A program made the translations under genes and the position numbers. Under the pieces are notes generated by a model that did not search any database, was not told where the DNA came from, and saw only the letters and a program-made list of their open reading frames with translations. Below are positions 36,575 to 45,882 of a DNA stretch of 64,000 nt, piece after piece; the first letter of the stretch is position 1, and each line of letters opens with the position of its first letter. The stretch is from Pedobacter roseus (lineage in GTDB: Bacteria; Bacteroidota; Bacteroidia; Sphingobacteriales; Sphingobacteriaceae). Where the stretch lies: the NCBI RefSeq assembly GCF_014395225.1, contig NZ_CP060723.1:1054001-1118000 (forward strand), given 5' to 3'.

Positions 36575-37453
36575 TTATTTAGTACGTTCTTTGTCTCCAA
36601 GTGCATTTTCAAGGTATTCATAAATACCCGTTTTTAGCCCCACAAGCGTTGTCCCATTATTTTCAGGATCGGTATTCCCATTTACCACAGTTTCCGTCAT
36701 TTCGATAAAATTTTTCCTTGCATCTGGAGAAAAACCTATTTTTTGCAGGACCGTGTTCCAGTCTTTACGTGCAATCTGTTTTGCATTCACATCTTTGCTC
36801 AATACCCTGGCAAATGCTGCGGCTACATCGTCAGAACTTAACTTTTCGGGCCCAATGATCTCATAAATTTTCGATTCATCATCTTTTATCAGCACATTGG
36901 CTACAAATGCTGCTACATCCATAGGTGAAATCATGGGTATGGCTAAATCAGCAGGGTAAAAGGTTGGAAGTGTACTACTTTTTTTAATTTCAGGCAGTTG
37001 TGCCAGCCAGTTGCTATAATAATAGGCCGGCCGAACGAATATCTGCGGAATATTAATGTTTTTAAAAGCGTGTTCCAGCATGTACGACATTAACAAATTC
37101 CCCGTTCCTTTATCATGTTGCGCACCAATAGATGATAAACCCACTATTTTTTTAATTGATGATTGCTGGATCGCCTGATTATAATTTTCGAGAATGCTTT
37201 TGGTTTCGCCCAATACATCTTTGCTCTTTCCGGTTTCTGGTGTTAAGACGAATAGCGTATCTCCACCTTGAAAAGCATCGATTAAAGAGTTTAAATCCAT
37301 TGCATCGGCTACAGCAACTTCAGCTCCTTTTGCTTTAATTTCAGAAGCTTTATCGGGATTATGTATAAGGGCTTTAACGGGTAGTTTTTTAGCCAATAAA
37401 TGATCTGCAATTGCTGATCCCACCTGACCAGTCGCACCTAAGATTACATACAT
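36575..37453 (-). CDS. NmrA-like NAD(P)-binding oxidoreductase
   Basis: A 292-residue atypical short-chain dehydrogenase of the NmrA/NAD(P)H:quinone oxidoreductase type. The dinucleotide motif is GATGQVG at residues 6-12, near the N-terminus. VRPAYYYSNWLAQLP and the DVAAFVANVLIKD region are typical of the group, and the catalytic Tyr-x-x-x-Lys is absent, as in NmrA-like proteins. The ATG at 37453 is chosen over an in-frame TTG three codons earlier. Substrate unknown. Duplicated hairpin repeats occupy the DNA upstream of its start. Confidence 0.85.
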   Translation of the reverse strand: MYVILGATGQVGSAIADHLLAKKLPVKALIHNPDKASEIKAKGAEVAVADAMDLNSLIDAFQGGDTLFVLTPETGKSKDVLGETKSILENYNQAIQQSSIKKIVGLSSIGAQHDKGTGNLLMSYMLEHAFKNINIPQIFVRPAYYYSNWLAQLPEIKKSSTLPTFYPADLAIPMISPMDVAAFVANVLIKDDESKIYEIIGPEKLSSDDVAAAFARVLSKDVNAKQIARKDWNTVLQKIGFSPDARKNFIEMTETVVNGNTDPENNGTTLVGLKTGIYEYLENALGDKERTK

Positions 37454-37516
37454 AACAATCAATTTTAGTTACGAGCGTCTTCTTAATCAACAAGCCGAAA
37501 AGAGTTTTAGTTTCAG

Positions 37517-37590
37517 GTATTTTTATTAGTGGGTTCAAAAGAGAAGTCAAGTTTACTGGGCATGGTGCCTATCAAACTTGACTTCTCTGA
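37517..37590. repeat. 74-bp hairpin repeat, copy 1
   Basis: Nearly identical to 37653-37727. It contains a perfect 15-bp stem (AGAGAAGTCAAGTTT at 37540-37554 with its complement at 37574-37588), and a smaller GGCA/TGCC stem lies in the loop. Confidence 0.9.
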
Positions 37591-37652
37591 GAGTAATCGG
37601 TTGTTGCTTCACGCATTTCTATTAGTTGATGGCCCACCAACCAAAACTATAT

Positions 37653-37727
37653 GTATTTTTATTAGTGGGTTCAAAAGAGAAGTCAAGTTTACTGGGTATG
37701 GTGCCTATTCAAACTTGACTTCTCTGA
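37653..37727. repeat. 75-bp hairpin repeat, copy 2
   Basis: Direct repeat of 37517-37590, differing by one C/T change and one inserted T. The 15-bp stem (37676-37690 with 37711-37725) is unchanged. The loop change turns a GGCA/TGCC pairing into GGUA/UGCC, which still pairs in RNA by wobble. Confidence 0.9.
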
Positions 37728-37750
37728 AATAAATCTCATCAACCCAAAAT

Positions 37751-38377
37751 TTATTTAATATGTTCCTTAATAAAACCCTGAGGGTTATAAAACCGATCGT
37801 TCAGTTGTGTATTGTTAAAAGTTAACCAGCTGGCGCAACCATAATCATCAAATTTCTTCCTGATTTCCAAATGAAGGTGATGATAATCACCACCATATTT
37901 TTTACTTTCCTGTGGGGTTAACAACCTCGCCAGTTTTGTATTTTGATCTACCGCCTGACCATTGCTTACATAAACCTCTTTAAGGTGTTTGTAAGAAGTA
38001 AACATCGTTTGACCATTTGGCAGTTTATGCTTAACCACCACGGTACGTTGATTTTCGCCCAGATGTACAGAGCAAACTATTCCATTGGCCATGGCATAAA
38101 CACTAACTAGTTTAGCTTTGGGTTGAGCAGGATTGATATCAATGGCGGTATGGATATGCCCCTTAACATAACTATCGCGGTGATCGCCGAAAATGCTGAT
38201 GATTTTGATGTTGTTAACCTTTTTACGGTTAGCCACATCAAATGGGAGATACCATTGATCGGCTGTTTTTGCAGGTACAGCATCCGTATAATAAGGTTTC
38301 CAACGGTCGCGGTCTTTCTCAATCGTTGGTGTTTCGAATAAAAAGGTCGATAAAAAAAGAAATAATAATGTTTTCAT
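37751..38377 (-). CDS. M23-family (LytM-type) peptidase
   Basis: A 208-residue secreted M23 metallopeptidase. A short signal-like N-terminus (MKTLLFLFLSTFLFE) precedes the catalytic domain. Zinc ligands fit the LytM pattern: H76-x3-D80 in HTAID, and HLH at 167-169 within HHLHLE. The catalytic-type His of SYKHL (H131) is present. Such enzymes cut peptidoglycan peptide cross-links or secreted peptides. It is a single gene flanked on both sides by related hairpin repeats. Confidence 0.9.
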   Translation of the reverse strand: MKTLLFLFLSTFLFETPTIEKDRDRWKPYYTDAVPAKTADQWYLPFDVANRKKVNNIKIISIFGDHRDSYVKGHIHTAIDINPAQPKAKLVSVYAMANGIVCSVHLGENQRTVVVKHKLPNGQTMFTSYKHLKEVYVSNGQAVDQNTKLARLLTPQESKKYGGDYHHLHLEIRKKFDDYGCASWLTFNNTQLNDRFYNPQGFIKEHIK

Positions 38378-38439
38378 GCTTTAGGAATTTAAAAGCAAGA
38401 TAATGATTTTATCGATATAAACTATTTTTATAGTTTAAA

Positions 38440-38485
38440 AGAGTTGTCAACTTTTATAGGCTTTCGCTAGAAAGTTGACAACTCT
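38440..38485. repeat. Hairpin related to the 37.5-kb repeats
   Basis: AGAGTTGTCAACTTT and its exact complement AAAGTTGACAACTCT form 15-bp arms around a 16-base loop. Arm length and the AGAG..GTCAA..TTT pattern match the copies at 37540-37588 and 37676-37725, with the differences between them compensated on both arms. Confidence 0.85.
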
Positions 38486-38543
38486 GGTTGGAAGGGAGCG
38501 TCGTTACGAGTGCCTGCTCCAACTTCTCGGAGAGGAATATGAC

Positions 38544-38592
38544 GAAGCAATCTTAATGCGGTCGTTAGTAGCGCTAGTTTTAAGATTGCTTC
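38544..38592. repeat. Inverted repeat of a common dispersed type
   Basis: GAAGCAATCTTA and TAAGATTGCTTC form 12-bp arms; the flank TGCCTCGCAATGACGA is the familiar tail of dispersed palindromes in this phylum. It lies 28 bp beyond the 3' end of the leftward NIS synthetase gene and could act as its transcript end. Confidence 0.8.
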
Positions 38593-38619
38593 ATGCCTCG
38601 CAATGACGATTTATATCAA

Positions 38620-40431
38620 TTAAGCCAAAACATCCTCTTTCAAAGCCTCTGCCGCAGGATTAACCAAAGTCCCGATCAATTCCGGAACCGGAACATCAGT
38701 GCTTTCGCTGTAACCGTGGGTTAATAACCTTACCCTGTTAATACACACCCTGATGAATTCAGGGACGAAAAGGTCGAATTTTTCGAATTTTGAAGCTAAT
38801 TCAGGGTTTTCCTGCTGAAATTCTAAAATTACATCAGCAACCTGGCGCCAGAACTGTTTTTCATCCATTCCAACATAACTATGGAAAATATTACCCAGAT
38901 ACCTGAAAACGGCATCAAATATGCCAGAAAGAATGAATAATGGCGCCAACTCGTCATTAATTTCCCTCAAAACATCAACAAGATCATTAGGCAATTTCGC
39001 TTTCGATTCTTCAGTTAATACAATTTCCTCCACAAAATCTTTAATGATAATCCGCTCCGGAACACCGTTTTTCATTACCAAAATCGTGTTTTCACCATGT
39101 GGACTAAAGAAAAAGGCATGTTTATAGAAAATCCTCAATACCGGTTTCAAATAAGCAGATAAATAAGCGTTTAGCCACGTTGAAGCATCTAATCCCGATT
39201 TTTCGATCAGGGCCTGTACCATGCTTTTGCCATTATCATCTACATATAGCAAACTGGCCATCGTCATGATGTTTTCACCTTCCAACAAGTAATTTTCTGC
39301 ACTTTCGCGCCAAATGGCACCTAAAAACTCCTGGTACTGATATGGAGATCCCGGAATTTCACTGTACTGCGGATGGGTGTAAGCCACTGTAGCCACTTCG
39401 CCCAAAAGTACAACACGTGTTTGTTTCAGGTATTCATCTCCCTGAAGCATATCTTTTGCCCATTGGGTAACTTTTGGCGCAATGGCCAGTTTCTTAGGCG
39501 ATAATCCCCTGAAAATTGAGGTATTTAAGATCGAAATAGCCGTTTTTACGTAATGCTTTTTAGGCTCACTTACATTAAAAAAAGTACGGATGCTGTTTTG
39601 GCACATATATTCGTCATTCCCAACACCAACTGGCACAATTAACTGATGAGCGATATCATGCGCCAACTGCAATACAATTTTATTGTTCCACTGCCATTCA
39701 TGAACCGGGATAAAGAAATAATCTTCAGGGTTTAATTCCTGCCGGATCAAGACCTGGTTAAAATCGTGGACCTGTTTTAAGCTCAATTCTTCATTGTAAA
39801 AAGAAAACGGAGAAATGCTTTCGATACTTTTGAATTGAGCCCTTGATCGGTGTACCGCTAACCAGGCCAATTGTGTTCTTTGTGCTGCTTCTGGTGCATA
39901 TTTACCCTGATCGCTATGATTAAAACCAATACGTCCTTTATTAATCGTAGCCCATGGGTGTCCATCCATTTGATGTTCTATGGTTTGGTAATCTGCATTG
40001 GCCAGTTCATCAGCCGTTAACCTGCCTTTTTCGTGGATGTAGGCATCAGCGTATAAGGTATTTAGCGTTTCTTCGATGAAATGGGCAAGGGTAAAGGGTT
40101 TGATGCCAAAAGTTTGCTGTAATTCAGTATAAAAAGCAGGCGCATTGTTTACCGCCACACTTTCGCCGCTTACGAACTTTTTGATGCTCTGCTTGTCGAT
40201 ATGCAGGTAATCCAAAGCACGCTGCTGACCTGAGAAAGTATAATAAATATCCTCACTATCGGTAGCCAGACGGAAATCCAAAACCCCATTTTCGTCTGTA
40301 TTAACAAGTGTTGGCTCTGCTAATTTTTCGTGCATCAGTTCCACGATCGATTTTGCAATATAGTTTAGGTTTATCTTGTCCCAAACTTCTTTTTTTAATG
40401 GTTTTATATGATTGAAATTGTTGTAACTCAT
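38620..40431 (-). CDS. NIS siderophore synthetase (IucA/IucC, DesD/AlcC-like)
   Basis: A 603-residue NRPS-independent siderophore synthetase. The N-terminal ATP/substrate motif GHPWATINKGRIGF lies at 157-170 in the form typical of type-C enzymes such as DesD and AlcC, and FFIPVHEWQWNNK and a C-terminal FhuF-like tail (AVFRYLGNIFHSYV) follow. It joins a hydroxamate arm to an activated carboxylate, the last assembly step. It is the last gene of the leftward operon; 87 bp of palindromes separate it from the monooxygenase. Confidence 0.93.
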   Translation of the reverse strand: MSYNNFNHIKPLKKEVWDKINLNYIAKSIVELMHEKLAEPTLVNTDENGVLDFRLATDSEDIYYTFSGQQRALDYLHIDKQSIKKFVSGESVAVNNAPAFYTELQQTFGIKPFTLAHFIEETLNTLYADAYIHEKGRLTADELANADYQTIEHQMDGHPWATINKGRIGFNHSDQGKYAPEAAQRTQLAWLAVHRSRAQFKSIESISPFSFYNEELSLKQVHDFNQVLIRQELNPEDYFFIPVHEWQWNNKIVLQLAHDIAHQLIVPVGVGNDEYMCQNSIRTFFNVSEPKKHYVKTAISILNTSIFRGLSPKKLAIAPKVTQWAKDMLQGDEYLKQTRVVLLGEVATVAYTHPQYSEIPGSPYQYQEFLGAIWRESAENYLLEGENIMTMASLLYVDDNGKSMVQALIEKSGLDASTWLNAYLSAYLKPVLRIFYKHAFFFSPHGENTILVMKNGVPERIIIKDFVEEIVLTEESKAKLPNDLVDVLREINDELAPLFILSGIFDAVFRYLGNIFHSYVGMDEKQFWRQVADVILEFQQENPELASKFEKFDLFVPEFIRVCINRVRLLTHGYSESTDVPVPELIGTLVNPAAEALKEDVLA

Positions 40432-40454
40432 GGTATTATTTTTTTAAGTTGTTA

Positions 40455-40533
40455 GTCCAGATTTGTAATCCGGACTTTTCGTACTCCGGATTTAAAATCC
40501 GGTTCTCTATGGTCGGGATTACAAATCCCGACC
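40455..40533. repeat. Three consecutive palindromes at the monooxygenase 3' end
   Basis: Palindromes at 40455-40475, 40486-40502 (CCGGATTTAAAATCCGG) and 40511-40533 (GGTCGGGATT, ACA, AATCCCGACC) follow one another. The last one overlaps the final codons and stop of the monooxygenase. Confidence 0.8.
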
Positions 40534-41865
40534 AGCCAATTGTAAATCTGCATCAGCCAATTCAGCTTCCTCTTGCTCGCCATTTACGCTAAATTGCTGG
40601 AAAGCAATCCGTTTTTCTACAGGATAGATTTCGAAACCTAAAATAGCATTGATAATCGATGCATTGCGGTAAGCGCCCATACCCAAATCTGGTGTTACAA
40701 ATCCGTGCGTATGCAGTTCGGCGTTTTGAACAAAGATTTCGTTTCCGTTTACATCAATGGCATAATTACGGTGTACCTGGAAAAGTCCGTCTTCATTGCG
40801 TGCAATACGATCATTAATCGCAGATAAAAAGCCAGGCTCGTTATATTTATAGCCTGTAGCCAATACCACAGCATCTGTATCAACCGTAAAATCCTTTTCA
40901 CTTTCGGTATGGTAAAAATCTAGCTGATAGCTGCCATCATTATTTACCGTTAGGTTGTTCAATTGGCAGTTCGGCATCAATTCGGCATTGATTTTTTCGC
41001 CGTCAACACTCAACTCGTAAAGTTTATCGAAAATCTGGTTAATCAGCTCGAAATTGATCCCCTTGAACAACGAATTCTGTTTACTTAAGAGTTGTTTCCG
41101 TTTGGCATCATTTAAATTGTAAAAATGATCTACATATTCTGGCGAAGTGAGTTCTAAGGTTAATTTCGAATATTCCATTGGGAAAAAGCGATCCGGACGG
41201 GTAAACCATTTCAATTTTAAACCATTCTCCGTTTCAGGTAACAGATCGTAGAAAATTTCTGCTGCACTTTGTCCTGAGCCGATAACCGTAACCGTTTTTT
41301 GCTCTAATAAAGTCTGCTTAAACTTTAAATACTCCGAAGAATGTATCGCATGTTGATGAACGGTAGGATTAACAAATGCGGGTACTTTAGGTGCTGTGCC
41401 CGTTCCGAGTACGATTTTTTTAGCCAAAATGTTTTCAATATTACCAGTTATCTGATCTAACTTTTCGATCTGATAAATTCCATCAACATAATTTATGGTA
41501 GTCACTTTTTGCCCGAATTGGCAGTTTTGAAGGTGCGTAATTGCCCATTTACAATAGGCATTATATTCTTTGCGCAATACAAAAAAGTCTTCCCTGATGT
41601 AGAATTTATAAAGGCGATCGGTTTGCTTTAAGTAGTTTAAAAAACTGTACGGACTGGTCGGATCAGCCATGGTAACCAGATCGGCCATAAAAGGAACCTG
41701 TAAAGTGGCATCGCTCAGCATCATGCCCGGATGCCAGTTAAATTCATTCGCCTGGTCTAAAAACAAGGTAGATAGGCTATTGATCGGGGCACATAAAGCC
41801 GCCAAACCCAAATTGAAGGGACCAATTCCGATCCCAACAATGTCGTATATTTTCTGTTCCTGCAT
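40519..41865 (-). CDS. Lysine/ornithine (or diamine) N-monooxygenase of siderophore synthesis
   Basis: A 448-residue flavin N-monooxygenase of the IucD/PvdA/DesB family. The FAD motif is GIGIGPFNLGLAAL (11-24) and the NADPH motif is VIGSGQSAAE (about 194-203); HPGMML and DATLQVPFMADLVTM are family hallmarks. It hydroxylates a terminal amine to make the hydroxamate precursor. Its start overlaps the upstream stop by one base, with GGAGGAG just before, within codons of the previous gene. The last residues (GRDL) come from a palindromic repeat. Confidence 0.95.
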   Translation of the reverse strand: MQEQKIYDIVGIGIGPFNLGLAALCAPINSLSTLFLDQANEFNWHPGMMLSDATLQVPFMADLVTMADPTSPYSFLNYLKQTDRLYKFYIREDFFVLRKEYNAYCKWAITHLQNCQFGQKVTTINYVDGIYQIEKLDQITGNIENILAKKIVLGTGTAPKVPAFVNPTVHQHAIHSSEYLKFKQTLLEQKTVTVIGSGQSAAEIFYDLLPETENGLKLKWFTRPDRFFPMEYSKLTLELTSPEYVDHFYNLNDAKRKQLLSKQNSLFKGINFELINQIFDKLYELSVDGEKINAELMPNCQLNNLTVNNDGSYQLDFYHTESEKDFTVDTDAVVLATGYKYNEPGFLSAINDRIARNEDGLFQVHRNYAIDVNGNEIFVQNAELHTHGFVTPDLGMGAYRNASIINAILGFEIYPVEKRIAFQQFSVNGEQEEAELADADLQLAGRDL

Positions 41866-44324
41866 TATATCTCCTCCGTTTCAAATTGTGCTGTTTTCAT
41901 CATGGCATAAGCTTTGGCTTCAGGAAATTTATCCCAGTACCAATCGCGGTAACAGAAAGTCAGGTTTGCCATTTTATAAGGCATTTGGATCACTTTCTCT
42001 AATTTGAAACCCAATCTGGTTACAAAAATGTGCATCGCACGACTTTCCACTGCTGCCTCACCGATACATTTACCCACTTCTGGCTGTTCAAAAATGAAAT
42101 CCATTAGGGCCTGACCGGTTTCAAAACTGAATTTCTTGTCCTTATCGGTAGGGGCAATCAGTAAATGTGCTCCATAATCGGTAGTTAACGCTTCGTAGCA
42201 AGCCCCCACACCATCGCGCATTGGCCAGTAAGGCTCTATGGTAAAAGTAGGTTCGCCATTGATTTCGCCGATAAAACTGTGCGAGGCATCATTCGGCAAT
42301 AGTGTTCTGTAAAATAATTCCAGGCCTTTAATAGGGCCATCCATTTTCCAGATTGGTTTGGCATGTTCCTGGTTAAACCAATCATGAACCATTTCCAGAT
42401 CGCGGTCGATATTAAACGGACGGATGTTGATCGTTACATTATCCTTAGGGAAAAACCTGCTGTACAATACCTCATTGGTTTTAGGTTTGATCAGGTTTTC
42501 GGAGAAAAAATATTTAGACAGCGGATTTGGAAACTCACGGTAAATGGCCGGATTATCAATGGGCGCACTGGCTTCATCAATGTTGCAAAGATTGGTTAAT
42601 AAATTACCTTTTACTTCCCAGCTGCGGCGGTTGATGATATAATCGACCAGGCCAGTGGTATCACTGTTTTCGAATTGTTTAAATTCAAGGTAAACCAGAT
42701 CGATCAACGTTTTTTCATCAGCCAAACCATTACTTGCAATGGCATTTACTACGCCTAAAATGTTGTTGATGAGCAGATAATAGGTTAATTTAGGAATAAT
42801 ATATTCATTCGGAACAATCGATCCGCTTTCTGCGGCAATTCCAGGATAAGCCGCTTGTAATGCTTCCGCTTTTACATCGCTAAAGAAATAACCCTGGTTA
42901 TCCCTGAAATAAAATTTGGCAGGATAAAAATCCTTATCCAGTTCGAGTAACACATTTTGCTGATGAAACTCGAAAGCCATCCCATAATTATGGTAAAGGC
43001 CAACAATTGGTGCTACGCAAAGGTGAAGATATTGTTTAAACCAGTTTACAGCAGTATGGGCAAGCGCTTTATTTTTGCTGATGGATGCCTCCTCGATTAC
43101 ATGGACAATCCTGGGTTTTTGACCCAATAAACCATCCTGACAAAGCGCCGCCAGTAAACTTACATTTTTGCCAGCGTCTTCACCTTTGAAAGGATTATGC
43201 CTGATGCTGATATTAAAACCATCAATAGTTTCGCCTTTATAATTTACGGTGATAAATGCAGGGTCGGTAATGAATTCAATTTCAGGGAATTCAGCTTTGG
43301 CCGCTTTACCATATTCTGTCTTTAATAATTTACTTACATCATAACCACGGTGAAGCTCCCGAACCAGGTTAACCCTTTCCGAGTTGGTTATTTTTACATG
43401 TAGCGAAAATTTCAGCATCCAATCGCTTGATGCATTATAAACGGTCCTGACTGATGAAGTTGACGTATAAAAAGCTCCGAAGCAACCCAGATAAAGCAAT
43501 AACTTTTCCTCTTCCATTCCTTTTACCGTCGGAAGGGTGAGCAGGTAATCGGCTTCCCAGGGATGCATGGGTACCACTTTATGGTTGGGATGTTGATCCA
43601 ATATGGCAATGATATCTGAATTTCCACTCTCTAACAGCTCAATCCTGAAAAGATCGGTAATGTCAAAACCTTCTGCATTTTTCTCATTGATATTGTTTGC
43701 AGAAATTAAGAAATAAGCCAGTTGGAATTGGCCTTGTGTTTCTGGCGAAAATTTGAAAAGTTCTTCCCGATTGTTAAAACCGGCCCTTCCTTTGGGTAGG
43801 GGATGGGCATTGTGACCTAAAAATAATGACTGCTCGGCCTCAATAAAGCTCATTTTAGCAAAATTTACCGGTTTACCGTTTTGCTTAAAATAGGAGAGAA
43901 ATGCTTCAAGGTTTTCTACACTGTTGGTTAAACGTTGATTTACAATATCAGCATCAGCATCCGGAAATTCCTCTGCACTGAATTGAATGGCCAGTTCCAT
44001 AAACCTGTAAATGCTGATCGTACTGATCACGTCGGTAGCAATATTCCGCTCAATTACCGGGAAATTAAATACATGGCGACCGCTATCCGCATAAAATTTT
44101 AAAGGGGCGTACACTTCAAAACCAATAGCGCTGAAATCGAACCGGATATGCAAACGATTGGATGTTGTAAACAGGTAATCGGCAAGGGGTAAATCATATT
44201 TAGGGATACCTACATAACGGCTCCAGTTAGTAAATTCTCTGCAGTAACTGTTTAGTAGGGCGTTAAAGTTAGTTTCTTCTGAAATCTGCTGAAACTTGGT
44301 TGAGTCTAACATATTCGTTTCCAT
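41865..44324 (-). CDS. NIS synthetase-acetyl/acyltransferase fusion (IucA/IucC + GNAT)
   Basis: A fusion protein of 819 residues from the ATG at 44324 (alternative ATG at 44312). The first ~600 residues are a NIS synthetase with GHNAHPLPKGRAGF at 170-183, the type-A form, and MHPWEADYLLTLP later. The last ~160 residues are an AlcB/IucB-type GNAT domain (RPFNIDRDLEMVHDWFNQEH, VESRAMHIFVTRLGFK), which acylates the N-hydroxyamine. One polypeptide thus covers acylation and the first condensation. Its start overlaps the decarboxylase gene by 56 bp, which suggests coupling. Confidence 0.92.
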   Translation of the reverse strand: METNMLDSTKFQQISEETNFNALLNSYCREFTNWSRYVGIPKYDLPLADYLFTTSNRLHIRFDFSAIGFEVYAPLKFYADSGRHVFNFPVIERNIATDVISTISIYRFMELAIQFSAEEFPDADADIVNQRLTNSVENLEAFLSYFKQNGKPVNFAKMSFIEAEQSLFLGHNAHPLPKGRAGFNNREELFKFSPETQGQFQLAYFLISANNINEKNAEGFDITDLFRIELLESGNSDIIAILDQHPNHKVVPMHPWEADYLLTLPTVKGMEEEKLLLYLGCFGAFYTSTSSVRTVYNASSDWMLKFSLHVKITNSERVNLVRELHRGYDVSKLLKTEYGKAAKAEFPEIEFITDPAFITVNYKGETIDGFNISIRHNPFKGEDAGKNVSLLAALCQDGLLGQKPRIVHVIEEASISKNKALAHTAVNWFKQYLHLCVAPIVGLYHNYGMAFEFHQQNVLLELDKDFYPAKFYFRDNQGYFFSDVKAEALQAAYPGIAAESGSIVPNEYIIPKLTYYLLINNILGVVNAIASNGLADEKTLIDLVYLEFKQFENSDTTGLVDYIINRRSWEVKGNLLTNLCNIDEASAPIDNPAIYREFPNPLSKYFFSENLIKPKTNEVLYSRFFPKDNVTINIRPFNIDRDLEMVHDWFNQEHAKPIWKMDGPIKGLELFYRTLLPNDASHSFIGEINGEPTFTIEPYWPMRDGVGACYEALTTDYGAHLLIAPTDKDKKFSFETGQALMDFIFEQPEVGKCIGEAAVESRAMHIFVTRLGFKLEKVIQMPYKMANLTFCYRDWYWDKFPEAKAYAMMKTAQFETEEI

Positions 44325-45810
44325 GTTTTTTAATGATTTTAATAATGTTTTCGATATCGCTAATGGTGGTAAGCGGGTTAAGTAGGGTAAATTTGAGGTA
44401 GAATTGCTGGTTAATTTTGGTTCCGGCAACTAAGGCCTTTCCTTCGTTAAACATGGCTTTTTTAATGTACTGGTTCATGGCGCAAACATCCAGACGTACA
44501 TTTTTTGGCCTGTAACGGAAAACCAAAGCACTGATATCTGATTCGTTCATCAGTTCAAAATCGCTGTCGAAATTTAAGCGGTCGGCAATTTGGGCCGCCG
44601 TTTCAATAATGGTGTCAAAATAGCCTCCCAGTTTGTTTCTTCCCATCATCCTGAGTGTAAACCAAAGTTTTAAAGCATCAAAGCGTCTGGTCGTCTGTAT
44701 CGATTTGTTCACCTGGTTGGGCAAACCATCCTCATCATGATCTTTAGGGTTTAAATAATCAGCGTGGTGTGTAATCAGGTTGAAATACCTTTTATCGTTC
44801 ACCAAAAAACCACTGCTGCTTACCGGCTGAAAAAATGATTTATGATAATCAACCGTAACCGAATGGGCCAGTTCGATCCCGTTCAGCAGGCTCCTGTATT
44901 TGTCGGTTAGCAATAACCCACAGCCATAAGCCGCATCGATATGGAACCAGGTATTGTATTTTTTGCTGATGAAGGCAAGTTCTTTCAATGGATCAACATT
45001 TCCAAAATCAGTAGTGCCCGCTGTACCCACCACGGCAATAGGGATATTACCTTGTGCAATTTCTCTTTTAATGGCATCTTCCAATAAAACGGTGTTCATC
45101 CTGAAACTGCGGTCCGTTTTGATCTTGATTACCGATTTTTCGCCCAAACCTAACAGCGAAGCGTTTTTCTGGATGCTGAAATGCGCCTTTTCTGAAACAA
45201 AAATCCTAAAGCGTGAGGCTTCCTGTGGCAAACCATTTAATTTTATATTATGGTTTAAGGCTGTAATGGCATAGTGATCCCGTGCCAATAAAAGGCCCAT
45301 TAAATTGCTTTGGGTGCCGCCACTGGTAAAAATGCCATCTGCTTTTTTGCTGAAACCGATCTGATCGCAGGTCCATTCGATCAGTTTTTGTTCAATCAAT
45401 GTTCCGCCCGCACTTTGGTCCCAGGTATCGATTGACGAATTGATCGACGAAATCATCACTTCGGCTGCCACCGCCGGGATCACGATCGGGCAGTTTAAAT
45501 GGGCAATGTAAGCGGGATGATGAAAAGCAACAGCATGATTGGTGTAAAGCTGTTCTACCTCTTTAAGCAGCGCATCGTAGTTATCGTGCGTTTTTTCAAA
45601 TTCGATGGCATCAAATAAAGGTTTTAATTGGGCAGGCGATACGCCACTGAAAGGCTGTTGGCTATTGTTCAGAAATTTTTTTACCGCCTGGGTAACCTTC
45701 CCAACAGCGTGGAGGTATTCTTCTTCGTTTTCGTGGTGAAAGATTTCCTTCGTCGGACTTTCCGTGAGGAAATCGATAAGTTCATGTTTTTCTAGGTCTG
45801 ATGTAAACAT
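44269..45810 (-). CDS. PLP-dependent decarboxylase of siderophore synthesis (DesA-like)
   Basis: A 513-residue group-II PLP decarboxylase. The PLP lysine is K324 in VDYHKSFFQP, the Asp partner is D292 in HIDAAYG, and FTSGGTQSN (161-169) binds phosphate. In this setting such enzymes make cadaverine, putrescine or diaminopropane. No diaminobutyrate aminotransferase (RhbA-like) is present, which favours lysine or ornithine as substrate. It is the first gene of the leftward operon and likely feeds the monooxygenase. Confidence 0.93.
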   Translation of the reverse strand: MFTSDLEKHELIDFLTESPTKEIFHHENEEEYLHAVGKVTQAVKKFLNNSQQPFSGVSPAQLKPLFDAIEFEKTHDNYDALLKEVEQLYTNHAVAFHHPAYIAHLNCPIVIPAVAAEVMISSINSSIDTWDQSAGGTLIEQKLIEWTCDQIGFSKKADGIFTSGGTQSNLMGLLLARDHYAITALNHNIKLNGLPQEASRFRIFVSEKAHFSIQKNASLLGLGEKSVIKIKTDRSFRMNTVLLEDAIKREIAQGNIPIAVVGTAGTTDFGNVDPLKELAFISKKYNTWFHIDAAYGCGLLLTDKYRSLLNGIELAHSVTVDYHKSFFQPVSSSGFLVNDKRYFNLITHHADYLNPKDHDEDGLPNQVNKSIQTTRRFDALKLWFTLRMMGRNKLGGYFDTIIETAAQIADRLNFDSDFELMNESDISALVFRYRPKNVRLDVCAMNQYIKKAMFNEGKALVAGTKINQQFYLKFTLLNPLTTISDIENIIKIIKKHGNEYVRLNQVSADFRRN

Positions 45811-45854
45811 TAGTTTTTCAATTTTTCAAAAAGTTTATTGGTAAAAGGCAATAA

Positions 45855-45882
45855 AATACCAGGCCCATTAATGCCGGTATTT
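45855..45882. promoter_or_regulatory. Hairpin in the decarboxylase leader
   Basis: On the minus strand AATACCGGC pairs with GCCTGGTATT (one bulge), followed by TTTATT, about 45-70 bases before the decarboxylase start. It could be an attenuator of the siderophore operon. An eight-codon frame (MMNKKYRH) ends inside it. Confidence 0.4.

Noticed and set aside
37517..37727. Ends of an insertion sequence
   Set aside because: The two copies are direct, not inverted, and enclose only 62 bp with no transposase frame; each is itself a hairpin.
41863..41876. Strong Shine-Dalgarno (GGAGGAG) before the monooxygenase
   Set aside because: It lies within Glu-Glu codons of the upstream gene, and Bacteroidota rely little on SD sites; coincidence is likely, so it is not listed as a feature.
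44954..45274. 106-residue rightward frame within the decarboxylase
   Set aside because: Antisense to conserved PLP-enzyme sequence; no domain, no promoter.
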